A stretch of DNA of 64,000 nt from Craterostigma plantagineum (GCA_027422505.1 JAPQWV010000644.1:186001-250000); one strand, 5' to 3'. Counted from the stretch's first letter, positions 27,337 through 38,996 are shown. Made by a program: numbers and translations. Notes: generated from the letters alone by a model not told the origin.

Positions 27337-27761
27337 TCAAAATCCAGTGCTTTCGTGAATAGCTATATGCTTGGCATGCGAATGTCGAATAGGATTCTTA
27401 GAAATATTAAAGGCACTTAGATTATCACAGTACATGAGCATACACTCACTCTCTAAACCATAATCACTTAACATGTTATTATTCAGACTCAGTCGTAGAA
27501 AAAACACGCAATTTTGTTTCTTACTATACCAAGACACAAGTTATTAGCTATGAAGAAACAGCCGCAACTTGTACTGCGATCATCTTCGTTACCTGCCCAA
27601 TTAGCATCGCTATATCCTACAAGATTCATGTTAGTATCTTTCGAGTACCATAACCCTAAGCTACAGGAACCACTATCATATCTCAATATACTCTTAGCAG
27701 CATTTAAAAGAGAGATTTTTGGCTCAGCGTGATATCTAGCACAAACACAAACACTATACAT
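27337..27761 (-). pseudogene. SIRE RNase H
   Basis: Two overlapping minus frames (27489-27761 and 27337-27537) give YSVCVCARYHAEPKISLL, LGLWYSKDTNMNLVGYSDA (catalytic Asp), then SWYSKKQNCVFFLRLS, LMYCDNLSAFNISKNPIRHS and AKHIAIHES. The Glu-containing S-T-A-E-A-E-Y block is lost, so the nuclease is inactive. YSKDTNMNLVGYSDA is close to SIRE-type RNase H. Confidence 0.8.
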
Positions 27762-28135
27762 AATATCAGGTCTACTCCTTTAAAGATATAATAAACTGCC
27801 TATCATGGAGCGATACAATATTGGGTCAACATTCTCTCCAACATTATCTCTACTTACCTTCTTCGTTGAACCCATCGGTGTTTACATTACCTTGGCATTA
27901 TCTAGCCCTAATTACCATGTTCTTCACATACTTCTCTTGGGACATGAAAATACCTTCGCTGCTTTGCTTAATCTGCATGCCTAAGAAAAATGTTAGCCCA
28001 CCATCATACTCATTTCGACAGTAGAAGTCATAGCATGTATGAATTGGTCTAACATAGATTGAGAACTAGAGCCAAAAACAATTTCATTTACATAAATCTG
28101 GGCAATCAAAATATCCTCAATAAAAGCAAAACAAG
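27762..28135 (-). pseudogene. SIRE reverse transcriptase, C-terminal remnant with altered YVDD
   Basis: In pieces the minus strand reads ILIAQIYVNEIVFGSSSQS, then ltFFLG-type sequence, QIKQSSEGIFMSQEKYVKNM, and the thumb region. The catalytic box that should be Y-V-D-D reads Y-V-N-E (about 28085-28096): both Asp are gone. The RT stops abruptly near 28135, where sequence of another copia leader begins. Confidence 0.75.
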
Positions 28136-28265
28136 TCAAATATGAAAATCAGTTCGAAATTCAGCGATGAACAGTAATTTTCCGCGATGAACAGTAACTC
28201 GCGAAATTTTATTCCGGATTTTCAAAATTCGATCCTAATTTCGATTTCAAATCTTAACACGCTTT

Positions 28266-28277
28266 GCTCTGATACCA
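28266..28277 (-). promoter_or_regulatory. primer-binding site of Copia-B
   Basis: GCTCTGATACCA is the exact reverse complement of TGGTATCAGAGC, the initiator Met-tRNA primer site. Two bases separate it from the LTR. Confidence 0.9.
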
Positions 28278-28279
28278 AT

Positions 28280-28634
28280 TGTTAGGTCCTTTTTTATCCA
28301 ACACGGATCAAATCACGCAGTGAATTCGAGAAAACGAAGAACCAATTAAGAATTACCTTTCGGAATTTATCGTCGAAGCCTGTGGTTAACTCTTCCTTGT
28401 TAAGCAAGTTTCGTTCTCTCCAAGTTAGCACAATTTGAAAATGAATTTACTACAAATGAAGTGATCACTCTAAAGCAAGCTTTGGAGTCACTATATATAC
28501 CAACCATGTTGGTATATTTACTTAAGTAGCCCTAAATAATATTGCTAATTACAATTACGCAAGCCAAGGCTTCTTAATATCAAAGCAAGACTAAGATAAC
28601 TACATTAATTGAATACAATAAAATAGTTCCAACA
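28280..28634 (-). repeat. LTR B (5' LTR of Copia-B)
   Basis: TGTTAGGTCC to GTTCCAACA, 355 bp. It has the hairpin TATATACCAA...TTGGTATATT near 28493-28518 that also contains the minus-strand TATA box. Boundaries rest on the primer site (left) and TG/CA (right). Confidence 0.75.
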
Positions 28635-30060
28635 GGGAGCATTTACAATGATTCCATGTTTTGAGCTCCAAATATTTTGATGTTCTTTTCTTTAAGTGTT
28701 GCAGAAATTTTCATTCTACAATTGCTTGGGTCAATGCTTAAATAAGGAGGACCTCACAAAATCTCACTATCGTGAGCTCAAGACATTGATAAAACAATAC
28801 AGGGGGAGCCTTAGTAGATCAATTACTTCTTGATTAACTCTAATATTCTCGACATTTTGCTCTAAGTAATGCAGATTATCGAAGATCAATTTTGGAGTCG
28901 GATGTCACTTCTTCGAAAATACAGGGAGTTAATGCATTTTCGTTTAAATTAGACGGAGTAATTCTGTTGTTTGTTCTTAAAATTTAGGATCAATCTGAAA
29001 TATTAAGGTAAACTTACTATCGAGAAATACGGGCGAATTTGCAATTTCAATCGCAGTTTCTTGAGCGCAAATTAATTTGGGACGAAATTGTAATTTTCGC
29101 CTTCACATTGTCGAGCGAAAATTAAACAGGAACCAAAAAGATTTCGATCGGAATTGTCGAGCGAAATTGAACAGTAACCAAATCAAAATTCTCGATCGTA
29201 AGTTTCTCGATCGTAAACAGTAACGGGCTTAATTCTCTAAGTATGATAAACGTCTAATCAGCCCAAATTAAACGAAAATCATTAGTTTGCAGTCGAAAAT
29301 CCCTAAATACACGCAAAACCTTGATCGCAAAATTCAACAGTCAAATTTTCTAGCGAAAAACTTTTCTCTCAAAAGACTAAAGTAAAATCCTCAAAATCCT
29401 TCGATTCTCAACTAATTCTTGTCTTTTGAAGGTAGATTGACTTCCTTTAGGGGTTTTCGTTCATTTAAACTAGATTTTGCGTCTGTATTTTGGAATATTT
29501 CGTTGATTCTGTGATTATTTCTCGACTGTTCGTATTCCGAGAACTCAAACACTTGCTTGCAGTATTTTAGACCTTCTCTAAGTTTAATCTAGGTTAAAAA
29601 CTACATAATAGGCTAGTTTCGATGTTTCTTGATCGTTGTGAGTGAATATAACTTTGATTCTCTTCGCAAACAGTGAAAATTGAACTTCGATTTGATTAAG
29701 TCACTATTTGAATTGTAAAAGATCTTCGGTGCAAATATTTTCAAGTTAGTCACTACGATAAATAACGCTGATTGAAAATAATTACAATCGAGAAATCGAA
29801 TTTGGATTTTATGCGAGCGAAATATTACTGAGAGGAATAGATAAAATAGATGCAATCCAATTCAAAAATTTCGAGCGCAAAACTTACAGTCGAAAATTTC
29901 GATTTCATTCTTGTTCTGATCGAAAATTTTAAAGCGGCGAAAAATATTTTTTTAATAAAATTTCTCGATCGTAAAAACACGCGCGCGAAACTTTGATCGA
30001 TTGACAATTCCGTACCAATGCAAGTTAAACATGCATTCAAAATGTGCAATGTTATATATA
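28635..30060 (+). other. copia-derived non-coding fragment, probably plus orientation
   Basis: It contains CAGGGGGAGCC near 28801 and ATTTTCGTTTAAATT near 28935, which resemble the region just downstream of RNase H in Copia-1 but in the opposite orientation. From 29020 to 30010 it is rich in GAGCGAAA, CGATCGTAA and TTTCGATCG-like CpG modules. No ORF is supported. I read it as a displaced copia 3' region. Confidence 0.4.
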
Positions 30061-31480
30061 TATAATTTTTTATTTTTTAATATTATTATTTTTAATTGAA
30101 TATATTAATAGTATTATTAGTATGAGGTCAGATTATTTTGCTACGATCATCGTCACGCCTAAAATTTTACAAGACATTTGAAAGGATCACATACAGTCGA
30201 GTCATGTCGTCAAACTTAAAGAGTCTAAGTTCATAGAATGATGCATTTCGACAACTATCACTGGGTTCACTCTAGCACTCAATATTTTGCCCTGGAATGA
30301 TTATATTTATATCACTCAAGTCAACACAAGCCAATCTTAGTCAATTACATGTGATCAAGGCGTATTTAATCATTTCACTTTGCGAGAGGTCGTCAATTTG
30401 GAATCATAGAGACTGTGAAGGGTTTATTTTGGCTCTGACTAAGAAGGGAATGATAGTTTTGGATTGTGGACTAAGGATCTTCTTCCTCTTCTTCGTCGTT
30501 CTCTTCTTTTAGGCGTTTTCCTTTTATTGTTCGTTGTTCTCATCCTTTCTTTGTCTCATTCTGCACTTGCTCAAGCTGAAGCTCCGCTTCTCTACGAGGC
30601 TGAGAGATTATCTAAGGGCGAAGTTCTTCTTGTTCGTTCTCGGGCGATACCGCGCTCCTTTCTCTTAGTCCTAGCGACGTTTCAGAGATTATCAATTTGA
30701 AGAAGTTCACAGTTGTGGAATTCGAACCCAAGGCCGTGCTCCTCTTCTGGTTGTCTCGATATAAGACCGATATTCGTTGGAGAAGTTCACTTCTTGGTGC
30801 TCCTCTTTCCAGCCGTTCTGATGAGTGTACGGGATATCGATGGAGAAGTTCACAGCAAGATCCATGCCCCCTTCTAATGATATGAGATTATGATAGTCGA
30901 GGGGCAGGTTCTTTTGAACTGGTTTTCGTGCATTGAGCATTCTTCATGTGGTTCCACCTTCTTTTGTCATCGTTTTCTTTGTCGTTTCGTTTTCTCCCCC
31001 TCCTTTTCTCGATTGAATATTCCATAAAGACTGATCAGTTCGGTTGAAGGCTCAAAGGATTTCAAGCAAAGAAAAGGATATCAGAGAAGGCTCAAGATGG
31101 ATGACTAAAGGCTGTGTTAAAGAATTGAACTTTCAGTGTTTGTAACGCCAAGAGAGGAATTTCCTAAGTGCTCTAATCATTTCCTAAAGATCTAACGAAA
31201 GGCGAGTATGAAGCCAAGAATCACTAGTTAAGACAAGCAATTGATGCGTCGACTCGCTCAAGAATAAATCCAAGGAAAGGTGAAATATATCAGGCTAGAA
31301 CCTCTCGTATATAAGGTGACTTTGTGTCTAGTGGGGCAAACTAAATGAGCTTTAGACACAAGAATGCGACTTAGACTGACAAAACTAAGCAAGCAATCAG
31401 TCGGCATGTCAGGGAAATTTAATTGTGACGTAGATGGAGCATCCAAAAGATTTCTTCATTCCCCTATATTATAGGTATAG
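30061..31480. other. unassigned DNA
   Basis: An AT-rich patch at 30055-30120 is followed by DNA with short open frames only. The frame at 30464-30700 (+) has a hydrophobic leucine-rich start but no family match I recognise. I expected the 3' LTR of Copia-2 here and cannot find it. Confidence 0.3.
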
Positions 31481-31670
31481 ATAGTTTTTTTTAATCATGC
31501 AAGATAGGACAAATGAGCAGGGAAACACATAGAATAGAGCAGTAATCGCATAGCATATCAGGTGATGCACACATCACGGGAGATTCAACATGCTAATTTT
31601 CCGACAAGGAATTGGAATCATTTTTCATCCAATGCCTTGGTGAAAATGTCGGGCTAGATGATATCCGTGT

Positions 31671-32110
31671 TCACAAAGTACATTTCAATTTTGCCTTTTC
31701 TACGTGATCTTTAAGAAAGTGATATCTAATGTCTATGTGTTTCGTGCGTGAGTGGTGAACGGGATTGCACGTAATCGCAATGGCAATGATATCACTATAT
31801 ATGGGTATAGTATTAAATTGTATCCATAATCGCGAAGCTGAGTCCGCATCCATAGCATCTGAGAGCAACAGCTGGTGGCTGCGACGTATTCAGCCTCAGT
31901 CGTCGAAGTTGAGACGCAGTTTTGCTTTTTGGATGACCAGCAGACTAGCTTTTCGCCTAGAAATTGAGCGCAACCGGAGGTGCTTTTCTGTCCATTCGGC
32001 AACCTGCATAATCAGCGTCAGTATAGCCGATAAGTTTGAAGTTCGTACCTTTAAGATACCATAGTCCTAGGGTAGTTGTGCCCTTAAGGTAGCGAAGGAT
32101 ACGCTTCACC
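31671..32110 (-). pseudogene. Copia-2 RNase H
   Basis: Three frames share the domain: LIGYTDADYAGCRMDRK (catalytic Asp), STTEAEYVAATSCCSQ (Glu; the common A is a T), QKSTSGCAQFLG and NPVHHSRTKHIDIRYHFLKDH. The D-S-x-S-A-I block reads IYSDIIAIAI with a base lost. Frame breaks at about 31860-31870 and 31960-32000 inactivate it. Confidence 0.85.
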
Positions 32111-33060
32111 GCGAGCATGTGAGATTCTTTTGGATCGGCTTGAAATCGGGTCACAGAGACAAGTGGCAAACATGATATCCGGCCGACTTGAAGTGAGTAG
32201 AGAAGAGATTCAATTATACTGCGATAGAGTGTGATGTCGACCGATTTTCCTGTGGGATCGGCATCCAACTTGCAGCTTGTGGACATAGGAGTGCTGAGAG
32301 GCTTGCTCTGATCTTGATGGAACCTTTTCAGGATGTCCTTAATGTATTTCGTATGACTGATAAATATACCATCTTCGAGCTGCCTGACTTGAAGTCCTAG
32401 GAAGAATTGCATCTCTCCCACGTGGCTCATTTCGAACTTACTCTTCATGAGATCTCCAAACTTCTTGCAAAGCAGTGGATTGTTGAACCGAAAATGATGT
32501 CGTCGACGTACACTTGAACGACCATCAAATCCTTGTCTTGCCATTGATGAAGAGCAAAGTATCGATTGTTCCTCGAATAAACCCATATTTTACGAGGAAG
32601 TCACTCAAGACATCATACCAAGCACTTTGGGCTTGTTTTAGTCCGTAAAGAGCTTTATCAATCGATAGACGTGATGGGGATGTTCTTGATCACACGAATC
32701 CGTCTGGCTGAGCGACATAGACTTCTTCTTAAGTACGCCGTTGAGGAAGGCGGTTTTAACGTCCATTTGATAGACCTTGAAGTCCTTGTGAGTCGCATAA
32801 GCCAATAAGAGACGAATGGCTTCAATCCGGGCAACAGGAGCATATGTTTCGTCGTAGTCAATACTTCCTGTTGGTTGTATCCATTTGCAACTAATCGTGA
32901 CTTGTTCCTAATCACTTCGCCATCTTCATTCTTTTTGTTCTTGAATACCCATTTTGTTCTGATGATAGTTTTCCCATGCGGGCGGGGTAATAATTTCTAC
33001 ACTTGAAGACGTTCGAATTGGTTAATTTCCTCTTGCATTGCGATTATCCAATTCGGGTCT
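32111..33060 (-). pseudogene. Copia-2 reverse transcriptase
   Basis: Readable pieces are [28 protein letters not shown] sequence near 32760, VQVYVDDIIF (YVDD box, near 32495), FEMSHVGEMQFFLGLQVRQ, HTKYIKDILKRF and the thumb [12 protein letters not shown]. At least five indels break the frame. The catalytic residues themselves are preserved. Confidence 0.85.
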
Positions 33061-33623
33061 TGTAGTGCGTCTGTACCTTAGTAGGTTCGTTTTGCTTAAG
33101 AAACAGCTGAAAAGACTGTGTTGATGCCTTGTCCTTACTCCGCTCGAAAGATCGCCAATTATCTGATCAACCGGGTGGGCTCGAGTCCACTTGCGCTCAT
33201 GTGGCAAGGCTGAAGAAGATGCATCACCCATTTGTGGGTCTAGATTTCCAATGATCTCCGATTGTTCATTTGGTGAGGAAGTTCCAAATCAGCATTTGGA
33301 GGGAGCGACTCTGATGATTCTTCCTCAACACTCATGATAGGTTCTTCATTATTCTGTGGAAATCTTAATCGGGTGACGTAGGGACAGTTGAAGAACTTGG
33401 TACATCGGCCTCGTCTGGTGTATGGTTGATGTTAACTGGCGGATGTAATGGCTCAAAGAGGGAATCCAAGTCTTCTAACACAAAGTCTCAGAGCTTCGTC
33501 TGGCGGTGATTGCTGATTTGTTGCCATCTTCTGTTGGTTTTGTGCCAACACCCAGTGAATATGGGTTCTGAGGTGTTATCTTCAGAAGCCAACGGGTTGA
33601 GCACGGGTCCTGAACTGATGTGT
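33061..33623 (-). pseudogene. Copia-2 integrase-RT linker
   Basis: A frame at 33022-33231 has [20 protein letters not shown], the conserved block before the RT. The rest is the variable Ser/Thr/Glu-rich linker and is badly broken. Confidence 0.6.
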
Positions 33624-34530
33624 TCAGAAGCCATTTCTGCCACTTCGTGGAAAGTGACATTTTATAGCTTTCCTTAGTTGTTCGGTTGGACTGATGTATG
33701 CTCGGTACGCTTTTGATGTTGTAGAATACCCGACGAAAGTTGCCTCGAATGTTTTAGGGTCGAACTTAGCACGGTGCTCTCTGTCGTTCGCCACAAAGCA
33801 CTTGCACCCGAAGACTTTAAGGAATGAGATGTTGGGCACTCTGTTATTCACAATCTCGTACGGAGTCTTGTTGAACCGTTTGTGAACCACCGTCCTGTTT
33901 GGGTAAAACAGGCTATATTAACTGCTTCAGCCCAAAGAAAGTGTAGAAGTTCGGAATAGATCAACATTGTACGAGCGGCTTCCACTAGGGTTCTGTTTTT
34001 CCTTTCAATGACCCCATTTGTTGAGGCGTTTTTGCGGCTGAGTATTGTTGACTAATTCCAAGCTTCTGATAAAACTCACTGAGATGTTTATTCTTGAACT
34101 CAGTGCCGTTGTCTGTTCGAATAACTTGAATAGTCTGTTGCAGCAGATTTGAGTAGTGTTCACAAAGTTGATAATCAAGTCCCTGTCTCATCTTTGGTTC
34201 GGAGGAACATTGTCCAAGTGTAGCGAGAGAAATCATTGACGATCACTAGCACGTACTTGCGTGCATTGATACTCTGTGTTTGCATTGGCCCACAGAGGTC
34301 CATGTGGATTAGTTCGAATGGTCGAAAAGTAGACGCAATTATCTTGACATGATGAGACGCTCGCTTCATCTTTTCTAATTGACATGCCGAAAAGTTAGTA
34401 TAGCTGGAAGACCGTGAACCAACTTTTTCGTAGAAAGGCGTTGGAGAGCTTTCATATTCAGATGAGACAGTCGTTGATGTCATAAGCTGTTCCTCGGTAA
34501 ATAAATCTGAGAGATGAGGCATATAGCTGT
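33624..34530 (-). pseudogene. Copia-2 integrase
   Basis: Frames 34175-34522, 33985-34236 and 33624-33890 carry LIHMDLCGPMQTQSINARKY (first Asp), FSRYTWTMFLRTKDE, IRTDNGTEFKNK (second Asp), SAAKTPQQMGSLKGKTEP where the V-V-E-R-K-N-R motif with the catalytic Glu is out of frame, and TPYEIVNNRVPNISF. Frame breaks are near 34180 and 34000. Confidence 0.85.
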
Positions 34531-34890
34531 CGAGGGCCGCACGGACGTCAGGTTGATCGTGTAAAGGTTGGATTTCCGAAGTCCATAGAGGAGTTCTGTG
34601 TCCTGACTGTCCAAAAATTCTGCACGGTCAACGTGAAAGACCACTTGAAATCCATTATCACAGAATTGGCCTATGCTGAACAATATGGCGGAGGCCTTCA
34701 ACATAAGAGATATTTTATTGTCAGATTGTCCAAAATAATGTCCCCACATCCAAGAATGAGGGGTGAGTCATTGTTTCCGAATCTGATTTTGCCGTTTGGT
34801 CGATCTTTGTAGTTGCTCAGCAGCTCTTGTTTTCAGTCATGTGTGTGGAGCAACCAGAGTCGAGATACCACACATGATGGATCTGCAAAA
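34480..34890 (-). pseudogene. Copia-2 protease and pre-integrase domain
   Basis: HHVWYLDSGCSTHM with the D-S-G active site reads near 34838-34882 on the minus strand; the frame then breaks. LYGLRKSNLYTINLTSVRP marks the pre-integrase domain at 34500-34700. Several indels. Confidence 0.75.
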
Positions 34891-36502
34891 CAAGTGTAGA
34901 GAGCTTTAGGTACCATTTAAGCATGGGTCCTCTCAGATTAGCAGATTTAATTTTAGGTTCAGATATGATTCCTTAATTATTACTTGAGGGAGTTCTAATA
35001 ACCCATATCACTTTCGTAGAATTGGTTTTGGGTGTTGCCTCTTTATGTGACTTGGCCTTTTTGGCTTTGTTGTCCTAGGCGGAGATTTAGGAACCAACCT
35101 TGCAGGGAGGTTAATTTAGCACGTAGAAATGCTTTGGTAGGCTAGTCTGAGGAAAAGATCTTTTCTTTTGATAATCTCCTAAGGTGCTTGGGGGACTCAA
35201 TCTTTACGGGATACCTTAGGTGAGTACAAGCATGTACGGCGCCATAAGCTTTCTTTATGACTGGATCTTATTTCCTACGAGTCTTCCTAGTGGCATTTGT
35301 TTCAGTATATTAATTTTAGCTTTAGATGTAGAGCCTATTTCGAAATTAGTGCTTCTAAGAATGGTAGGCTGTAGAGTACATGTGGAGGCAATTATTTTAA
35401 GCGAGGAAATGGCTCTTTTATTTCTACGAGTGTCATTTATTTGTACAGAAGGAGTAACATTCTTAAGCATACTCAATCTACTTGCTCCTTCTTAAGACTA
35501 GACACTCTCGCCTTCGATTCTAGTGCTTGCCTACGCTCCCTGTAGCGTAGGTAAAGTAACTTTAGTCTTAGCACTTTTAACAGAATGTTAATGCACTTTT
35601 TATCTTTCGAAGGTGATTTTTCAATTTTCACGCTTTTCATAATAGCGTGAGAGGTAGTTTGGGAGGATGAGGAAGCCTTGAATTTTCCATCTCTTTTAAG
35701 AACTTTTTCTTTTCAGCTTCGAAATTTTCTCTTTCTTTTTCTAATTTTGCTTGGGATTCCTCTATCTGTTTTATTACGAGAGGTTTGTAGAGAGAATTTT
35801 TATAAAGAGCGTCTTTGGCTTCCTCGAGGACTGTTTGAGGGTCAGGAAGTTGAAGTAGGTCAGAGACAGGTGTTAATGACGGTTTCATATTTCTGTCTCT
35901 TTCATTTAGCGCACTGTAGTCAAAGGGGATCTCAGGCCCATGTGAGGCTTTTCTCATAGATGAATCAAAATTATTTTGGTACGTCGATTCAGTAAATTCT
36001 CTAAGAGAGGTTACTCTTAAACCCATGTGCTTAATATCATATATTTCTTTCTTCCGTAGAACACGTGGGTTAGTGAAACCTAAGCCATCTTTTGGTTATA
36101 GAAATCTACATCCTTGGGCTGATTTAGAAATATAGTCTGTTGGATTGTCCCCTACGCGTAACTATATCATCTAATTTCTTAATTTTAGCATATAGTTTCT
36201 TGCGTTCCTCACCTAGGAGAGCATAATTGTTTTCTACCGTCAGTTTGGCGGCTTGACAGTATCTAGTTCTTTACTAAGCTCACTAACCTTAGCATTTGAT
36301 ATTTCTAATTGAGCTTCTAAGTTAGTGATCTTAGTGGTAGCTTCGGTTATCCTACAATTCAAGGTGGCTTTCTCGTTGAGATTCCTAACCAAGCAATTGT
36401 AGTTATTTGCTAGCCTATCTTCTAATTCCTTAATCTTTTCGGCATGCTGTCCTAATTGAGGTTGACTAGTCTCTCTAGAATGTAGGCTCTTAGTAAGTTC
36501 TT
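34891..36502 (-). pseudogene. Copia-2 gag-pol linker
   Basis: The clearest piece is a 129-codon frame at 35637-36026 (GLRVTSLREFTESTYQNNF, then a helical IEESQAKLEKERENFEAEKK coiled coil). Other parts are broken coiled-coil and basic sequence corresponding to 15833-16924 of Copia-1. No enzyme motif. Confidence 0.55.
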
Positions 36503-37084
36503 CTATTTAGCACTAGAGCTCCTAAGTTCTGATTCGAGACTATTTATCCTTTCTTGAGACCTTGAAAGTTTATCCTCTACTTCCTTAATACTTTTCTGCT
36601 CACGTTTTATGTTAGCATATTGTTTTTCATATGAATCTAACATGGTCAATAATGTGGAAGTAGAGTCTACCTCTTGTGACGAGGTGGATGCGTCATCTTC
36701 GTCCGTCCTGTTGGATGTTTCGGCGTCTGATGTGTTATCCAGGCGGGCCATGAGAGCTAGATTCTCTTCTCTAAAATCGGACGTGTCTTCGAGCCAGTGG
36801 TCCTGCTCTGCCATGAGAGCTACTCCAGCTTCCTTCTGCTTTGAGAGTTGGAGCTTTCTGGAGTAGTAATTTGTATCTCTCTTCTTGGGAAGAGTGCATT
36901 CTCTGGCAAAATGACCAGGCTTGCCACAGTTGAAGCATTTGTTGGGCTCTTTGGTGTTCTTGACTTCGGAGCTCTCTGGTGCATGTTCCTTGTTTTTAGA
37001 GCTTGAGGTGCGAAGTCTGTTGGCCGAGGATGATGACTTCTTCTTGAAAGACTTCTTGCTCATCATTTGTCCGATAAATGCCAC
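36503..37084 (-). CDS. Copia-2 Gag C-terminal part with zinc knuckle
   Basis: 193 codons with CFNCGKPGHFARECTLPKKR (C-x2-C-x4-H-x4-C) near residue 50, an acidic Ser/Thr-rich middle (RTDEDDASTSSQEVDST) and a coiled coil (KEVEDKLSRSQERINSLESE). It continues the gag frame from 37063-37929 after a frameshift near 37070. RNA binding is expected of the knuckle. Confidence 0.85.
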   Translation of the reverse strand: MAFIGQMMSKKSFKKKSSSSANRLRTSSSKNKEHAPESSEVKNTKEPNKCFNCGKPGHFARECTLPKKRDTNYYSRKLQLSKQKEAGVALMAEQDHWLEDTSDFREENLALMARLDNTSDAETSNRTDEDDASTSSQEVDSTSTLLTMLDSYEKQYANIKREQKSIKEVEDKLSRSQERINSLESELRSSSAK

Positions 37085-37929
37085 TGCTTCCCTAGAGCCT
37101 TCATGCTTGGCTCGACGTCTGATTCTGTATCTTCTTCTGACTCGGATGAGGAGGGAGGCCTAACGATCTTCTCTTTGCGAGACTTTGTTCCACGCTTCTC
37201 AGAGACAAGGGCAACGGTGTCTTCAATGTGCTTGCCCTTCTGCTCTCTCTGAGTATCGCTAACGTCTTCCTCGTGTTGAGCGAGATTATCGAAGACGGCG
37301 TGGATATCCAACTCTTCCAGATCCTTATTTTGTCTAAGTTGAGTGGATATCTTTTTCCAGGCTGAGGGCAGCGAGGATAGAAATCTGATATTAGTCTCCA
37401 TGTTGGTTTTCGAGATTTCTATCTTTCTCATCTCATTGAGAAGAGTGAGGTATCTTTGGTACACATCGTATAGGCTCTCCTCCGGCTTTGCTTTGAAGGA
37501 GTCATAGGCAGTGAGAATATTCACCTTTTTGGCCTTGATGCCAACTTCCGTCCTCTGCATCATCCTATGCAATTCATCCCACATTCCTTTAGCCGTTGGA
37601 AGGCTGTCTATCTGTCTATAGATGTCGTTAGGGATGCCTTGCATGAGTGTGTTCATGGCTATCGGATCAGCCTTAGCGCGGGCTCTCTCCTCGATTGAAT
37701 ATTCCCTAGGCTCCTTCAGTCGCTTAGTAGTGGGAATTTGAGGAGTAACCGTGTCATCACCGGCTACATTTACCCAGAATTGTGCGGGCCCTTCTTCGAG
37801 TGATTTTAGCAGATTTTCGGCTTGATCTTTTAGAGCTATGAAGTTTAGGAAACGGCTTCGCCATACTGTGTATTCGCCGCGTTGCAAGATTGGTAGACGG
37901 TTGTCATTTCGTAGCGAGTAAGCATCCAT
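37063..37929 (-). CDS. Copia-2 Gag N-terminal UBN2 domain
   Basis: 288 codons from MDAYSLRNDNRLPIL, with the UBN2 gag domain: RGEYTVWRSRFLNFIALKD, MQGIPNDIYRQIDSLPTAK, MWDELHRMMQRTEVG, AYDSFKAKPEESLYDVYQR and LLNEMRKIEISKTN. No stops. Its start context and length match the Gag of Copia-1 (first 270 residues). The last residues are out of frame with the zinc-knuckle part. Confidence 0.9.
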   Translation of the reverse strand: MDAYSLRNDNRLPILQRGEYTVWRSRFLNFIALKDQAENLLKSLEEGPAQFWVNVAGDDTVTPQIPTTKRLKEPREYSIEERARAKADPIAMNTLMQGIPNDIYRQIDSLPTAKGMWDELHRMMQRTEVGIKAKKVNILTAYDSFKAKPEESLYDVYQRYLTLLNEMRKIEISKTNMETNIRFLSSLPSAWKKISTQLRQNKDLEELDIHAVFDNLAQHEEDVSDTQREQKGKHIEDTVALVSEKRGTKSRKEKIVRPPSSSESEEDTESDVEPSMKALGKQWHLSDK

Positions 37930-38984
37930 CTCTTCTTTTTGTTGTTGACGAAGGATCTTCGTTCGTTGTTTTGATGGATTTGAGTGATGTTATGTGCTTT
38001 ACAAGTAGCAAATTAGTTAGTAGCGTTTGATATTAAAGCAATCGAGAATTATTTTCGAATCTATCTTTTAGATTTTCGATCGAAAATAATTCAGTCAAAA
38101 TTAAGATGTACGTCACTGTTCTCGTGCGAGAAAGTGTGTCAGCGAGAAATTTACGAGCGAGAAAAATTTGTTCAAAAACTTCCGATCGATAAAAATCTTC
38201 AAACGCTGATTTATTTCGATCGCAAACAGTACTTCAAGTAGGTTTCTTGCTTAGTCAGAATAAATTGTTGACTGCAAAAGTTTTTCGATCGTAAGTAATT
38301 TTCGCTTGGTCAAACTGTATTAGTTTTGACCGAAAAAAAATTTCGACGGTAGTTTTGCGAGCGCAAAGGTCAAAATAGGTCTTCGTCGAAAAAGTTTTTC
38401 GCTAAGTAACGCTCGAAAATTTCTACTAAAATCGTTCTTAGTAAGGACGGTTTTAGCGCTGACTTAGTGCTCTGATCGATAAAATTTTAGCGCGGAGTTT
38501 TGCGATCGAGAAATTTCTGCGATCGAAAACTTCAGCGAGAAAAATTGAAGTCCCCGAATAAAATCAGAACCCTAATTAACTCTGATTCAACAAAAAACGA
38601 AGAATTAGACTATGAAATCGCAGGTTTCAGCTCGTAATCAGATGTTTGATTCGCACGAACAGACAATTAAACACATTATGAAGCAAAATATGTCAATTTT
38701 AATCAAAATCGAACTGTGTTCAAGCTTGTTCTTCGCGCGAACAGTAACGATTCAAATCTGATCTATTCTGCTAAATTGATTTCAAACTGCTACGAATCTA
38801 ATCGCCATCGATTTTTATTGCTAGAACAAGCACAAAAACATAAAAATCAAATCAGATACGCACAGAATTAGGCAATTCAGATCGAAAAATTATTTCGTGC
38901 CAAAACTGTCTTCGCGTGAACAGTTCCAGAATGTAAAAATTCGATCCAAATTCTAACAATTTCGATTCAAAACAGAACGAATCT
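37930..38984 (-). other. Copia-2 5' leader
   Basis: About 1 kb, no ORF, with many CpG modules (TTTTCGATCGAAAA near 38083, TTTTTCGATCGTAAG near 38281, GCGAGCGCAAAG near 38358). The part 38225-38998 is repeated at 39505-40277. Confidence 0.7.
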
Positions 38985-38996
38985 GCTCTTAAACCA
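38985..38996 (-). promoter_or_regulatory. mutated primer-binding site of Copia-2
   Basis: GCTCTTAAACCA differs at two places from GCTCTGATACCA, the complement of the initiator Met-tRNA primer site. It is two bases from LTR C. Confidence 0.7.

Larger units (their letters stand above)
20202..28135 (-). mobile_element. SIRE-like copia remnant, with a LINE in its 3' LTR
   Basis: Minus strand. The 3' LTR (20202-20347 plus 25100-25604) is followed by two polypurine motifs, a 1.7-kb non-coding stretch and decayed RNase H and RT. RT is cut at about 28135, where a different copia leader starts, so integrase, protease, gag and the 5' LTR are missing. The RNase H (YSKDTNMNLVGYSDANWAG) and the doubled GGGGGAG motifs are like SIRE/Maximus elements. 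The window end contains the 3' end of a second relative. Confidence 0.7.
28141..28634 (-). mobile_element. Copia-B 5' end: leader, primer site and 5' LTR
   Basis: The + strand shows a short leader with two GCGATGAACAGTAA copies, a perfect primer-site complement GCTCTGATACCA, and a 355-bp LTR starting TGTTAGGTCC. The body (gag onward) is missing: it joins SIRE RT sequence at 28136-28140. No second LTR B copy is in the window. Confidence 0.75.

Noticed and set aside
28280..28634. LTR B as the missing 3' LTR of Copia-2
   Set aside because: The primer-binding site lies on its left, so it is a 5' LTR of a minus element extending left, and its sequence differs from LTR C.
30464..30700. Leucine-rich frame resembling a signal peptide
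   Set aside because: Single short frame with no family resemblance, in DNA full of stops; hydrophobicity comes from CTT/TTC-rich composition.
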